A program made the translations under genes and the position numbers. Under the pieces are notes generated by a model, which worked only from the letters and a program-made list of their open reading frames with translations, had not been told where the DNA came from and ran no database searches. From Scleroderma bovista (lineage: Eukaryota; Basidiomycota; Agaricomycetes; Boletales; Sclerodermataceae), in contig JAYMGJ010000275.1 of the NCBI GenBank assembly GCA_037178675.1, forward strand, positions 1-64,000: DNA of 64,000 nt. The letters are read 5' to 3'. Below are positions 43,207-53,398 of the stretch, piece after piece. The stretch's first letter is position 1, and each line of letters opens with the position of its first letter.

Positions 43207-45409
43207 ATGAAGCTTGTGTCTCTACTCGTACTTTCTTTTGCTGCCTTCCTGGTGAATGCCGCGTCCTTGTATACGAGATGCAAGCATAATGCCTTGAGGC
43301 GATTCCTCATGGTTAGGTGAAGTATGCTCCCGCTCCTCCTGACCATTTCTTGGAGTTCAATATCGCCCTTCCTCAACCATATTTCCCGATTCTAGAGCAG
43401 TATATTGGGAGACACGATTGAAAGGGGAGACCCTTGTTCTCATGGTGCCCATCACGACACACTCCATAGTGGACGAATGGTTGGCCTCAGACGAGATATC
43501 CGAACAGCGCCTCCCTCGATCGTCTGCCCAGATTGGGTAACTATTCGAATCCCTGTCAGTCTCGCGGAGGAAATGCTTGATACGGTAAGAACGGTTTCTA
43601 ATTGAACTTTGTCGTTTGCGCGCTTAACCTACTTCTCCAGAAATACCACATCTTCGGTCATACTCAAACGGGTGAAGACATTATTAGAACATCCAGTTAC
43701 GACCTGCCGGAGACCTTGCATGAGCATATCGAATTCATTCAGCCGACCACGATGTTTTCCCGCTTTAAACGCCTTGAGATCGCCACGCATTTGAGTGTGG
43801 ATGCTCGGTTGCTTTCTGTCCCAACCCACAACGGTACGATCACAGGTTCAGCTTTCAATCCAGTTGACGGCTCCTGTAACACCACTGTACGTGTCAGCCA
43901 TCATTATGCTCTTGCCACGCGTTCATATTCGTTTGAAAGTTGGCGCCCTCGCACGCTGTTGACTATAATACCATCTGCGACCAATGGCAACATAACTGTT
44001 TTGGGATTTTTCAAAAACTATGCGAACATTAAGGATCTATAAAATTATTACGCAGCGGTGAATCCTGCAGTGTACGTTTCACGTTCCTGGGTATGAATGG
44101 TAAGATTGGCTTTTACCCTGTTACCACATTGGTGGAATTAACTTCCGTAGGTGTCGTGGACATTCCAAATGCCATGAGCATATAAGGGAATGTAGACAGC
44201 CAGAATGTATTTGGTTTAACCTACCCAACACCTGCATACTACTAGGTACGCCTCCATTCCACCCTGATGCATGAGTACCAAAGAATACCAGTGAGCCGTA
44301 CGTCGCCGTGCGCTTATTTCCGCGCACTGTTTATTCAGCTATTTGGAAGTGGTTGGACTACATGTTATCTGCGGACATTCTCCTTCGGACGATCTTCACT
44401 AGTTACGGTGAACCCGCAGACACAGGTGCGCATTGGTTTTGCATTGTCACACGGGCAGATGATCTTACTCGTCCTACCAGTCTCTAAATCATAAGCACGT
44501 CGCGGGGCTAGGTGCTCGCGGTGTTTCTACGTGTTTGCTTCCGGTGATTTTGGGGTCGGTAACGATGCCCCCAATCTGGCGACTTAAAAATACATCACCA
44601 ATGGTGGTCGCAATCAGACAAGATTCGTGCTTTGCTGGCTTCCTGTCCATAGTGGGTTTGTGCTACACCACTTGGGTGTAAATTGATGATATCTCTAGCA
44701 GCGTGACAGTGGTTGGCGGTACCAAGTACCGGAAGTGGCGTCCACCTTTTCAGGTTTCAGTAACCATGTAAGTTTCCATACAGCGCTCTATGTCAGTCTA
44801 GGAGTTTACTTGCGGATAGTTCGACCACCCTTTCTGTCAGTGCGATGCAGTCCCAAAGTATTTTATTTGGAGGGAGTCACTAGGCAACCATACTTACAGG
44901 GACCTGTTTAATTGGTCCGTACTTCACTGAATAATGATGGAACAAAACACTCACTTCACAACAGCGGCGGACGTGTATGCTCACTAAATTCGTGGATAGT
45001 CCTCATGTGCACCCGTCCCTCAGGCCATCGCCGACATCGCCGCTCTCTCATTGTGGAACTTCCACATCCGCTTTTCGCGGCGATTGCTTTGATGCTCAAT
45101 GATGCACTTATCAACACCGGGAAATCGAGCCTCGGCTTCTTGAATTTCTATTGGTTTCAAAGCCATGAACGATATTACGGCCGGCAAAAACCCAGGATGT
45201 GGCACACAAGGTTTCCATGTAAGTATTTTGCAGTCGGAGGCTTGGTTGAATGGTTAATATGACATCGGTACTAGGCAACTGAGGGTTGGGACGCTGGTAA
45301 GTGTTCACGTAGCCGTTGGCTTGCACAGCCTCAGATTTGGTTTCTAGTCACTGGTTTCGGCACTTCTGATTTCAAAAAGCTGAAGGAATCAATGTTGGCT
45401 CTACCTTAA
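43207..45409 (+). pseudogene. Tripeptidyl-peptidase (sedolisin, S53) pseudogene
   Basis: Starts with a signal peptide, MKLVSLLVLSFAAFLVNAAS. Pro-kumamolisin-type segments follow in shifting frames: PPDHFLEFNIALPQPYFPIL, then IRIPVSLAEEMLDT, an intron with GTAAGA...CTCCAG, and KYHIFGHTQTGEDIIRTSSY. The catalytic part survives only as islands such as LGARGVST, VTVVGGTKY and DALINTGKSSLGFLN with NPGCGTQGF, and the C-terminus as VTGFGTSDFKKLKESM before a TAA at 45409. Many stops and frameshifts separate these. Intact relatives are secreted serine peptidases with a Ser-Glu-Asp triad that cleave tripeptides at acid pH. The gene is dead and sits between the immune-type genes. Confidence 0.85.
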
Positions 45410-46212
45410 CAATCCGTATGAATAACCTTAACAAACACCACACCTATATAAAGTGTGGCCTTTTAGAAAGTGTTGATCACCAGCCATGTCGAACTCGGGT
45501 AAACTCTCAGCATTTTGGATCAGTCCTCTGCAAACAGATGAGTATACTTAGCTGTCCCGTGTCGAGGATAAGCAAACATCCCTGGCAAGCCAACCAGATC
45601 GCTCTAGGTCACGGTTGTCTAACAGATGCCTGGTGGGACGTTTATTGCTTGTCCCGGAATGGTGCCATGCCTTCGCAACGCCACTCGTCGGACGGCCGAG
45701 CTTGTTAGAAGTCTTTCCATTACGTTTGAACAAGATAACAGATCTCTTCCATGAACGAGGTCAATCATGTCAGTACCAAGGAAGACCACATGATGAAACC
45801 TCATCTTTTTGGTAAATTTACTGATACGAACTCGGTGGGGACCTTAGCTGCGCCACGATGGTCCAGTCAAAAAACTAACCTAAATCAAGAGCGACGCCAG
45901 GATGTTAAAAGGTTGAACACGAGGTGCGGACACGAGGTTCCACGTAGCCCAAACATAGCGCGTGTGCTTCTATCGTTGTTTCGTCCTCAACCACCACCAT
46001 CGACGACAATCTTGCCCCGAAGTCAAAGAAACCACCCATTTCATTGACCTTCCTCCATATACATTTGCCTTGACTACCTGAAAACCCCGGTAGTGATTAC
46101 TTCCCTGGATATCTTTTTTTTTTTCGATATCCAATATCGATAACTTGCGATCCAAATCCTGTTCCGTCGTGGGTGCGTAATAACCTCGGATTCGTTGTCC
46201 TCCGCTGAGCTG
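45410..46212. other. Intergenic region upstream of the HET gene; no gene seen
   Basis: About 0.8 kb without recognisable coding sequence. A CACCTATATAAAG motif at 45441-45453 is a possible TATA box but lies some 760 bp from the HET start, so its relevance is doubtful. Confidence 0.35.
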
Positions 46213-48024
46213 ATGCACAGAATGCGTCTGATCAACGTACATGCATTTCTAGAAAGGGAAAGGTCTGCAGAGGAAAGGCAGTGGCGAGCCAATCTTCAAC
46301 CCGAGGTTCTGGAAGGATCCTACAATTGGCAAAAAGAGTATGCCATTCTATCACACCGCTGGGGGGCGAAAGAGGTGGATTATATTGAGATGGTCGACTT
46401 GATGAAGATGAAGAGGGGAGATAGAGACGAAATCAGGGCACGCGATGGCTATCAAAAGATTCTCAACGGTTGCAAGCAGGCCAAAACCGACCGCATCGAA
46501 TGGTTGTGGGTCGACACTTGTTGCATCGACAAGCGGAGCAGCTCGGAGTTATCCGAGGCCATTAATTCGATGTACCGGTGGTACGAAAGGTCAAAGATAT
46601 GCTATGCTTACTTCCATGACTTCGAGGGCTGGTCCTTTCCGACCAAACAAAACAACTTTCTAGGGTCCAACGGCTGGCCGGAGTGGTTCTCGCGTGGGTG
46701 GACCCTACAGCAGCTGATAGCTCCGAGAAAAATCCAATTCTTCAACAAGCAGTGGAAGTCCATCGGTACGAAAAGAACTCATGCAGATGATCTAAACAAG
46801 ATCACGAGAGTTCCGGTGGATATACTAATGGACGGTCTGACTTCTAACCGTCCTTGCGTCGCTCAAATTATGTCATGGGCTGCCAACCGGCAAACGGCAC
46901 GAATCGAGGACCAAGCATACTCTTTACTAGGCCTGCTTGATGTGAATATGCCAATGTTGTATGGGGAGGGTAAAGAAGCATTCCAGCGCCTACAGCTCGA
47001 AATTATCCGCAAGTCGAACGACCAGAGCATCTTTGCCTGGGTCCCCGATAGAAAAATTCGGTGGAATGGCGGTGGCGTCCTGGCAGACGATCCCAGCTTC
47101 TTCGGAGACTGTCACGACATTGAGAAGATGGAACACGATGAATATATGATTCATTTGCAAGAAAGACTCCCAGACGGTAGCCCTCGCCCAATTTCGCTCA
47201 CAGATGAGCGACTCGGCACATGTTCTGTCACCAATCGCGGTATCCAGATATGGCTTCTCATTACACCTCATGACAACTGTCCAACAGTCTTCTTCCGGGC
47301 TTCGTTGGCGTGCTGCCGATGGGATCGGCGGCCGATGACCATCGATCTAGCATTGTGGGGACCGAACTACTACAGATATCCTAGCACAACTAGAATGCCA
47401 AAGAGCACTCCTCTGTTCGAAAAACTCTATCTCAGCTATCACTCCCAGGTGTATCCGGATTCCACGTTTAAGCTCGGCGACTATTGTGGGATCCACAGAA
47501 CTCTCGCAGATCGTGGCTTCACCTACCGTGGATCCATCCCACGAACAGTCTCACTGGATACCACTGAATCGCTTGTGTTATCCGGTGTTAACGAACTCCT
47601 CGTAGCCGTTTACGATGAAGGACAAAGTGGCAAGACCCGCTTTGCAGTTGTAGTTGGTTACTGTTTTGGCCATGAATGGGTGCATGTGACGCTGGGTGAC
47701 TGTGCGGAGGAGACCTGGCAAGAGTACGCCGATAGAGTGTATAACCAGATGCGGAAAGAAGGCCGGGGACCCATGGTTATTTCAACTCATGGTCATACCC
47801 ATACCCACATTGTTTCAGAAAACTGGTCTGATTGGGCTGTTGAGCTTACTCGTGGCGGTTCGCCAGAAAGATCAAGTGAGTCCACCTCCCACTGGAGTAA
47901 CATTAAACTTTTTTTCTGTGGTCGTACAAATTGCCATGAACCGAGTCGAGGTGTTAGTATACCCATTCTCTTGGCTGCACGCATCATCTCACTGGCGTTC
48001 ATTGCAGAGTGTCAAGGGAAATAG
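46213..48024 (+). CDS. HET-domain (heterokaryon incompatibility) protein
   Basis: About 603 residues; the ATG at 46213 (MHRMRLINV) or 46222 (MRLINVHAFLERE) fits the usual HET start. The HET block spans roughly residues 35-170: YAILSHRWGAKEVDY, WLWVDTCCIDKRSSSELSEA, INSMYRWYERSKICYAYFHD and FSRGWTLQQLIAPRKIQFFN. It is followed by the conserved EDQAYSLLGLLDVNMPMLYG and GEGKEAFQRLQLEIIRKSND downstream region. HET domains trigger regulated cell death in non-self recognition. The frame stops at 48024, but a GTGAGT at about 47875 and an AG at 48007 could splice this gene to the kinase exons that follow. By eye that junction is off by one base, so a fusion is unproven. Confidence 0.88.
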   Translation: MHRMRLINVHAFLERERSAEERQWRANLQPEVLEGSYNWQKEYAILSHRWGAKEVDYIEMVDLMKMKRGDRDEIRARDGYQKILNGCKQAKTDRIEWLWVDTCCIDKRSSSELSEAINSMYRWYERSKICYAYFHDFEGWSFPTKQNNFLGSNGWPEWFSRGWTLQQLIAPRKIQFFNKQWKSIGTKRTHADDLNKITRVPVDILMDGLTSNRPCVAQIMSWAANRQTARIEDQAYSLLGLLDVNMPMLYGEGKEAFQRLQLEIIRKSNDQSIFAWVPDRKIRWNGGGVLADDPSFFGDCHDIEKMEHDEYMIHLQERLPDGSPRPISLTDERLGTCSVTNRGIQIWLLITPHDNCPTVFFRASLACCRWDRRPMTIDLALWGPNYYRYPSTTRMPKSTPLFEKLYLSYHSQVYPDSTFKLGDYCGIHRTLADRGFTYRGSIPRTVSLDTTESLVLSGVNELLVAVYDEGQSGKTRFAVVVGYCFGHEWVHVTLGDCAEETWQEYADRVYNQMRKEGRGPMVISTHGHTHTHIVSENWSDWAVELTRGGSPERSSESTSHWSNIKLFFCGRTNCHEPSRGVSIPILLAARIISLAFIAECQGK

Positions 48025-48037
48025 TAACAAGATCCGA

Positions 48038-49132
48038 ATGCTGGCGAAAATGACCAAATTCACCCCTGACCTCAATGGCTTTGTGGATCGGGATGCGACA
48101 GAAGTTCGAAAGGTAGTGGCGAAAGCGTACCGAGGTACTCTATCATCCGATGGAAAGCCTGTCCAAATAAAGCCTGACTGGCCCCCCAAGGACGATGTCA
48201 AGGTAGCATCGGACTTGGACATTATCCGCGTGTTGGACCTGACGTTTATCCAGGATGCCTTCCATGAACAATACATCTGGTCTCTCCTCTGCCACGAGAA
48301 TATTCACCCATTTTTGGGGATCTTGACGACTTTCGATGAAACGGTTTCAACGGTGGCAGAATGGGTGGATAAAGGAGACGCACACAGCTACGTACAGAAT
48401 CCTAATGTTGACCCCAGCTTTCTGGTAAGTTCAAGTCTCTGTTGTCGACATACACCCTTTCGACAATTGTTCCAGCTCCTTGGGCTTGCTCGCGCGTTGC
48501 ATTATCTCCACAACCATTCGTCTGGACCGATCGTCCATGGAGATGTGCGAGGGGTAATGTTCATTATTTTAGTGTAATGTTCTTGCTGATATACTGCCGC
48601 TATAGAATAACATGCTTGTTGCCGACGATGGGCGCACCTTGCTCACCAACTTCAGTTGCTCTACTACTTTTTCCATTGATAGAGCACCTATCAGCGTGGG
48701 TGCAATCAGATGGAGGGCACCAGAGCACATTGACGACAGCAGAAGGGTATCGATGGAGGGAGATGTATGGGCCTTCGGGATGGCTGCCCTCGTATGTCAT
48801 CTCCTATAATTTCATTCCAGGTTTCATACGAACATTGTTGCAAGGAATTATTCTCTGCAGAACGTCCCTTCAAAGATGCGTCCAAATCCTCCATTGCATC
48901 TCGCATCCGACAAGGACCACTACCAGAGCGACCGACTCGTATGGATGACGAGTGGTGGGCATTGTGCAACTCGTGCTGGGAGTTGGAACCAGCTTCACGT
49001 CCCGCCATGTCGGTTCTTGTTGAAAAGATTGAAGGGGTGCGTATATCGAGGGCTGGGCTAACACTCTCACAAAGAAATGTCACAGATAATCGCTCAATCT
49101 TCGCGATCCCGAGTTGTAGAGACTCTCGATGA
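48038..49132 (+). CDS. Small protein kinase-like gene with degenerate DFG (possible pseudokinase)
   Basis: Exons: up to 48424, 48476-48553, 48606-48791 and 48845-49132, all joined by GT-AG introns of 50-52 bp. VQIK supplies a candidate ATP-binding Lys. The catalytic loop reads IVHGDVRGNNMLV (HGD with Asn kept). The metal-binding motif is TNFSCS, where DFG is expected, so the Asp is Asn. APEH, DVWAFGMAAL and the C-lobe ELEPASRPAMSVLVEKI are normal. It directly follows the HET gene in the same direction and may be its 3' part or a partner. Intron positions match the kinase gene at 50726-51851, so the two are paralogues. The ATG at 48038 is chosen only if the gene is separate. Confidence 0.72.
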
Positions 49133-50635
49133 AAACGCAGACATGGTTGTCAATGAGAGCAATGTCTGATGATTACCATGAAGATTTCAGGTAATGGTTC
49201 TACACGCCTTGGATGATCAAGGAGGTGGAGTATGTCAGAGTGTTCTCGTTCCGGTGTACTTGGAATTAGTTCTACCTACATGCTCGAGTACTGATTACCG
49301 TTGCTTTCAGAAAGTCCAGATGAACTCCATCTGAATTAGAATTTCAATATTCCCCGAATACTCTGGTGAAGCTACCTTGACCACAGGTTGCCGGACATGA
49401 CTTGGGGAGAGAAAGCTCAATCTGTAGTATGGGGTTTCGGGCCTTCGCCGGGGGTCATCTAGTGGACGAAAATCGTGCGTAAGTTCCGGAAAGACTTATT
49501 GAGGGTTCCAGAGATTAAAAACTTAAGGCTTGGACCCGAAATGTCTTGATGGTAGCAAGATCTAATCCAGCGAGCTCTCCGGAATGCATCAACGTGGCGG
49601 ATTGCAGCTCAGGCCTCAAGTACAAACATGCATAAATACCTAGTACTACATGTCACATGAACCTGTTACCTACAACCAGGATCTCACCACGTCTGGACTC
49701 TGCGAGCCAAGCACTTAAAAAAGTAAGGCTTGCTCTGACACCATTGAATGGGCGTTGATGTCTCGAGTTCTCGGAAGCCCGGATGTGACATCACTTCGAG
49801 TCCATCATGGTACGCCGGTTACCTTCTGATAAATGGTCCATGGAAGCCTATCACTCAGCAGCGGAGGCCGGGTGAACACGAGGACTTAGGGAGGTCCAAA
49901 CGCGGGTATCATGCCTCAAGTCGACGTAACGTGTTGGCCAGATACGTGCTGTGGCGCACTGTTTAGACTGGTCAGAGATTGTTTACGTTGAACGCCTCCT
50001 ATGATATGTTATGAACGCAGAACTCAGTTCTATGTATATTGAAGAAAGCAGGTGGCTTTCCGTGATACCCGGCAGGATTGTTACTATCAAAATTGATCTG
50101 CGCTGGTTTAGATCGATATTTGGTCAAATATGAGTGTCGCCCTTGGAGTTTCATGAATAAGTGCGTATCAAACGTGTTGTTTAACCCTCCGAAAGTCCAG
50201 ACATAGGTTAGCAGGTGTGCGCAGGCCTTACTGTCAAGGCACATGGACAGTGGCCTACCATTCAAAGGAGCGAATCACACGTGAGAACCATGTCATAAGG
50301 CTGTTCTTATCGGTCTCTAATTGCTGCACAGTGTCCACATCTTTCCAAGCAAACCAAAGAGTCGAGGTAGGTCAGCTGGCTAGTGCATGGATGCCAAGAT
50401 TATTGACGTCATATATGGCCACACTGTAACCTCCGGTAAACAGTGAAATAGCAAACCTTGTACTGTATGTTTAGAGTTCCTTCAGCCAAGTGGCATCACG
50501 TCCCTGAACACGGGGTATAAAGGTGGATATTTAGGTGTTCTCAGGTCCTTGAAGGAATCTTGAGCCCTATGCTTGCTTATGTATATATTAATACCTTTTC
50601 TAGCATAAGCTTGAACTGTACGTGCCCCTACACCC
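49133..50635. other. 1.5 kb spacer; no gene seen
   Basis: Open frames are short and without domains. The region separates the two kinase paralogues and may retain decayed sequence, but no motif could be identified. Confidence 0.35.
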
Positions 50636-50725
50636 TTGATGCAGGCGTTCGATGCGTTCCCCGCTCCTGGCATTATAAGAATCCACAAATTCATTGTGTC
50701 GAACAGAGCTGACTTTCACTTTAGC

Positions 50726-51851
50726 ATGAGACCATCTTTGTTACCCACATCCATACGCACATCGCTCGCACACGTGTCGCAAGGGGCCGCAAGATGTCAC
50801 ATCAATCTCAATGGCGATGTTTCACGCAACGATTCTGGGGCGGATCCCTTGATCGGTGCCAGTGCCATTGTTCAGCGGGGACATTTGCGCACCGAGGGAA
50901 AGACTGTGGCGGTGAAGACGATTCGATTTGCCCCCCTCGAAGAGGAAGCAGCTGTGAAGGTGATAGCTGGTTGTGCTTTCCTGTGTCTCAGCTGATCGTT
51001 CCGATTCAGCGTATCATTGAAGAGGCACATGCATGGTCCAGACTTCGGCACCAAAATGTTCTCCCACTGATTGGCGTTGCTACCACATTTGATTATGCTG
51101 TTTCGTTCATATCTCCATGGATGGACAATGGAAATGCTTATGATTATGTTCAAAATCATGCAATCGACCCCCGTCCTCTTGTAAGCAATGGTATTCGGAG
51201 TGTTCGGTTCATTCAAATAGCTTCTTACGCAGCTTCTGGACATATCAAGTGGTCTGAGTTACCTCCACAACCATGAGGGTGGGCCTATATTCCATGGTGA
51301 TTTACGAGGTGTACGTATATTAATTGGCTTTGTTCGGATGCTCCGTTTAGCATATCCTCCTTCCAGAGAAACGTGCTGGTGCACAAGGATGGCCGTGCGG
51401 TTCTAAGCGATTTTTCTTTTTCTTCCCTTGTCGAGTCTTCGTTCAACACTTCAGCTGCGGCCCCAATTCACCCCACATTAAGATGGATGTCTCCCGAAGA
51501 AATTCGGGGCTGTGAGAGTCCAACTGCCGCCAGTGATGTCTGGGCCTTCGGAATGACAGCATTGGTACGGCAGCCGACTACTGTAAACCATTCAACTCAA
51601 TCAAGTTTTAACAGGAATTATTCACTCGGGCTCCACCATTCCACGAAATCCGAAGCTTGAGAAGGGTGCTTACTCGGATTGTGCAAGGACCACCTGAACG
51701 TCCCAACGACCAAGCCACCCTGTCTCGTCTAACGGATGGATGGTGGAAAATATGTAATTTGTGTTGGGCACAGGATCCATCGCAAAGGCCTTCAGTGTTG
51801 GACATTTCCAGGAAGTTAAGACCATGCTTTGTGCTTTTTGGCCTTTCGTAA
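50726..51851 (+). CDS. Small protein kinase (tyrosine-kinase-like fold), apparently intact
   Basis: Exons 50726-50959, 51010-51180, 51233-51310, 51367-51564 and 51615-51851 join in frame through 50-56 bp GT-AG introns, giving about 305 residues. A Gly-rich loop (IGASAIVQRG), VAVKTIRF with the catalytic Lys, LRHQNVLPLIGV, the catalytic loop IFHGDLRGRNVLV, SDFSFS in place of DFG (Asp kept), SPEE and DVWAFGMTAL, and the C-lobe WAQDPSQRPSVLDISRKL are all present. It is of the short, single-domain type abundant in Agaricomycetes. Substrate unknown. Its location next to HET and NLR genes makes a role in the same signalling pathway possible but not shown. An in-frame ATG at 50636 could lengthen the N-terminus. 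Confidence 0.85.
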
Positions 51852-52740
51852 TACTGTCCAACCCTCTGACTCCTATTTTATTCAAGGCGCAATCGGGAAC
51901 CATGTTACCATCCGGGGATATATATCGGAACTCCTTTCCACAGGTGGCGAAACAAGTTTGGTGCTCCCACTGAGTATTAGATCCTCTCTGAATAGTTGCA
52001 GATATCCAACCCCGGGAGCAATGGCAAGTGACGAGCTGCATACACTGAGCAAGACCCTGACAACATTTCTCGACACAGGAACAGTGAGCACCACACCGAA
52101 AAGCGTAGGTCCAAGCAGTTATTACACCTCAAGTATTACTCATGATAGAGGCAGCGCACTCGCCAATATCGTGGCGACAAAAATCATGGTAGTCATCATG
52201 GTATGATTTGCCAGTGATTTGATTGCAAGCTTGATTAGCGCATAGATTATGAAGAACGGCTCAATCCTGGTCTTACATCTCCCCTAAATGAGGGTTGAAA
52301 ATGACTGACAACATCTCGTATTACTAGACATTTTTCTTTGCGACTCGAAATCTGCGAGGCCCGAAGTCGAGGGATCGCGCAGCTACAAGTAAGGACCTCC
52401 GAATTTGAATGAAACAGTTTACATATCATGGACATTCGAGTGGCTTGATCTGCGGTCTTTACCTTCATCAGGGTTTACAATTTGATGCTGTTTTCCCTTG
52501 CCTTGAGTTTTCTGTATATTGTCTTTCATTGATTCTGCTGCACTTCGTTTCTGTCCTATCTTTCGGTCGATGTCGTTTCCTGTATGTTTTACAGCATGGA
52601 TACTGCTCCTTGTTTTGTGCTGGGATAGCTCTAGTGTTACTCAAGATAGATCGGAGGATAGTCGTCGATCACCGAGCAGGAATCACTGAAAGGCTGAATC
52701 ATCGGAGTGATAAAGACAACCTAGGTCACCTTAGGCACCA
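51852..52740. other. Spacer without a recognisable gene
   Basis: Open stretches on both strands but no domain. A Phe/Leu/Cys-rich plus-strand frame (52409-52741) looks like chance hydrophobic sequence. Confidence 0.35.
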
Positions 52741-53371
52741 GTTTTAAGATGTTCCCACGGTCTCTTGATGGGGTTTTTTGGTAGGGCGAAACCTATCTAA
52801 GTGTAGGGGAAGGTGCGGGTTCGGGTGTTCGAGAGGACAAGGGAGTGAGAAGAGAGGCAGAAGAGACGGAAGGGACTCGAAACTCAGATGGTGAATGCTG
52901 TAGATACGACGGGAACTTGTGACTTCTTAGACTGATGACTCGGACGTGAAATGCGGAACTGGGGGGAATCGGATTGCTGCAGCTCGAAGCTGCTACAGGC
53001 GGCTTAAGTACAGTACTAATGACGTCAAAGCGCGAGTGGCTCGACGTCCGAGCAGACAATGTATCTAAGGTACAAAGAGAGTGTCAAAGCTAAAATACAA
53101 GGGGCGGCAAAGCACTGAGAGGGCTGTGCCTAAGGACATAGGGCGCGGGATCTAACCTGGCCGCTTCGGTGCGTCGTAGATAACATACGTCCGCCCTGCC
53201 CTTTGTGGGTCTTGCCGGTCGCAGGACGATCGATACCAGTTACCCGGTACCGATCATAACTCACCCCGAGGTCCGCGGTAGGCGTCCTCACCAACGCCCG
53301 GGCCCTCTCGAGTGCTTCGTAGATCGAAAATATGTCGTAGTTGCGTAGCTGAATCAAGTTAATTCCTTACA
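52741..53371 (-). repeat. Probable 3' LTR of the right-hand Ty3/gypsy element
   Basis: The minus strand starts TGTAAGGAATTAAC at 53371, immediately after a purine-rich tract (AAGTAAGGGAGG) and 28 bp after the pol stop, the expected 3' LTR position. The far boundary cannot be fixed because no partner LTR is in the window; 52741 is only a guess. Confidence 0.45.
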
Positions 53372-53398
53372 CCTCCCTTACTTAAATATCAACTGTCC

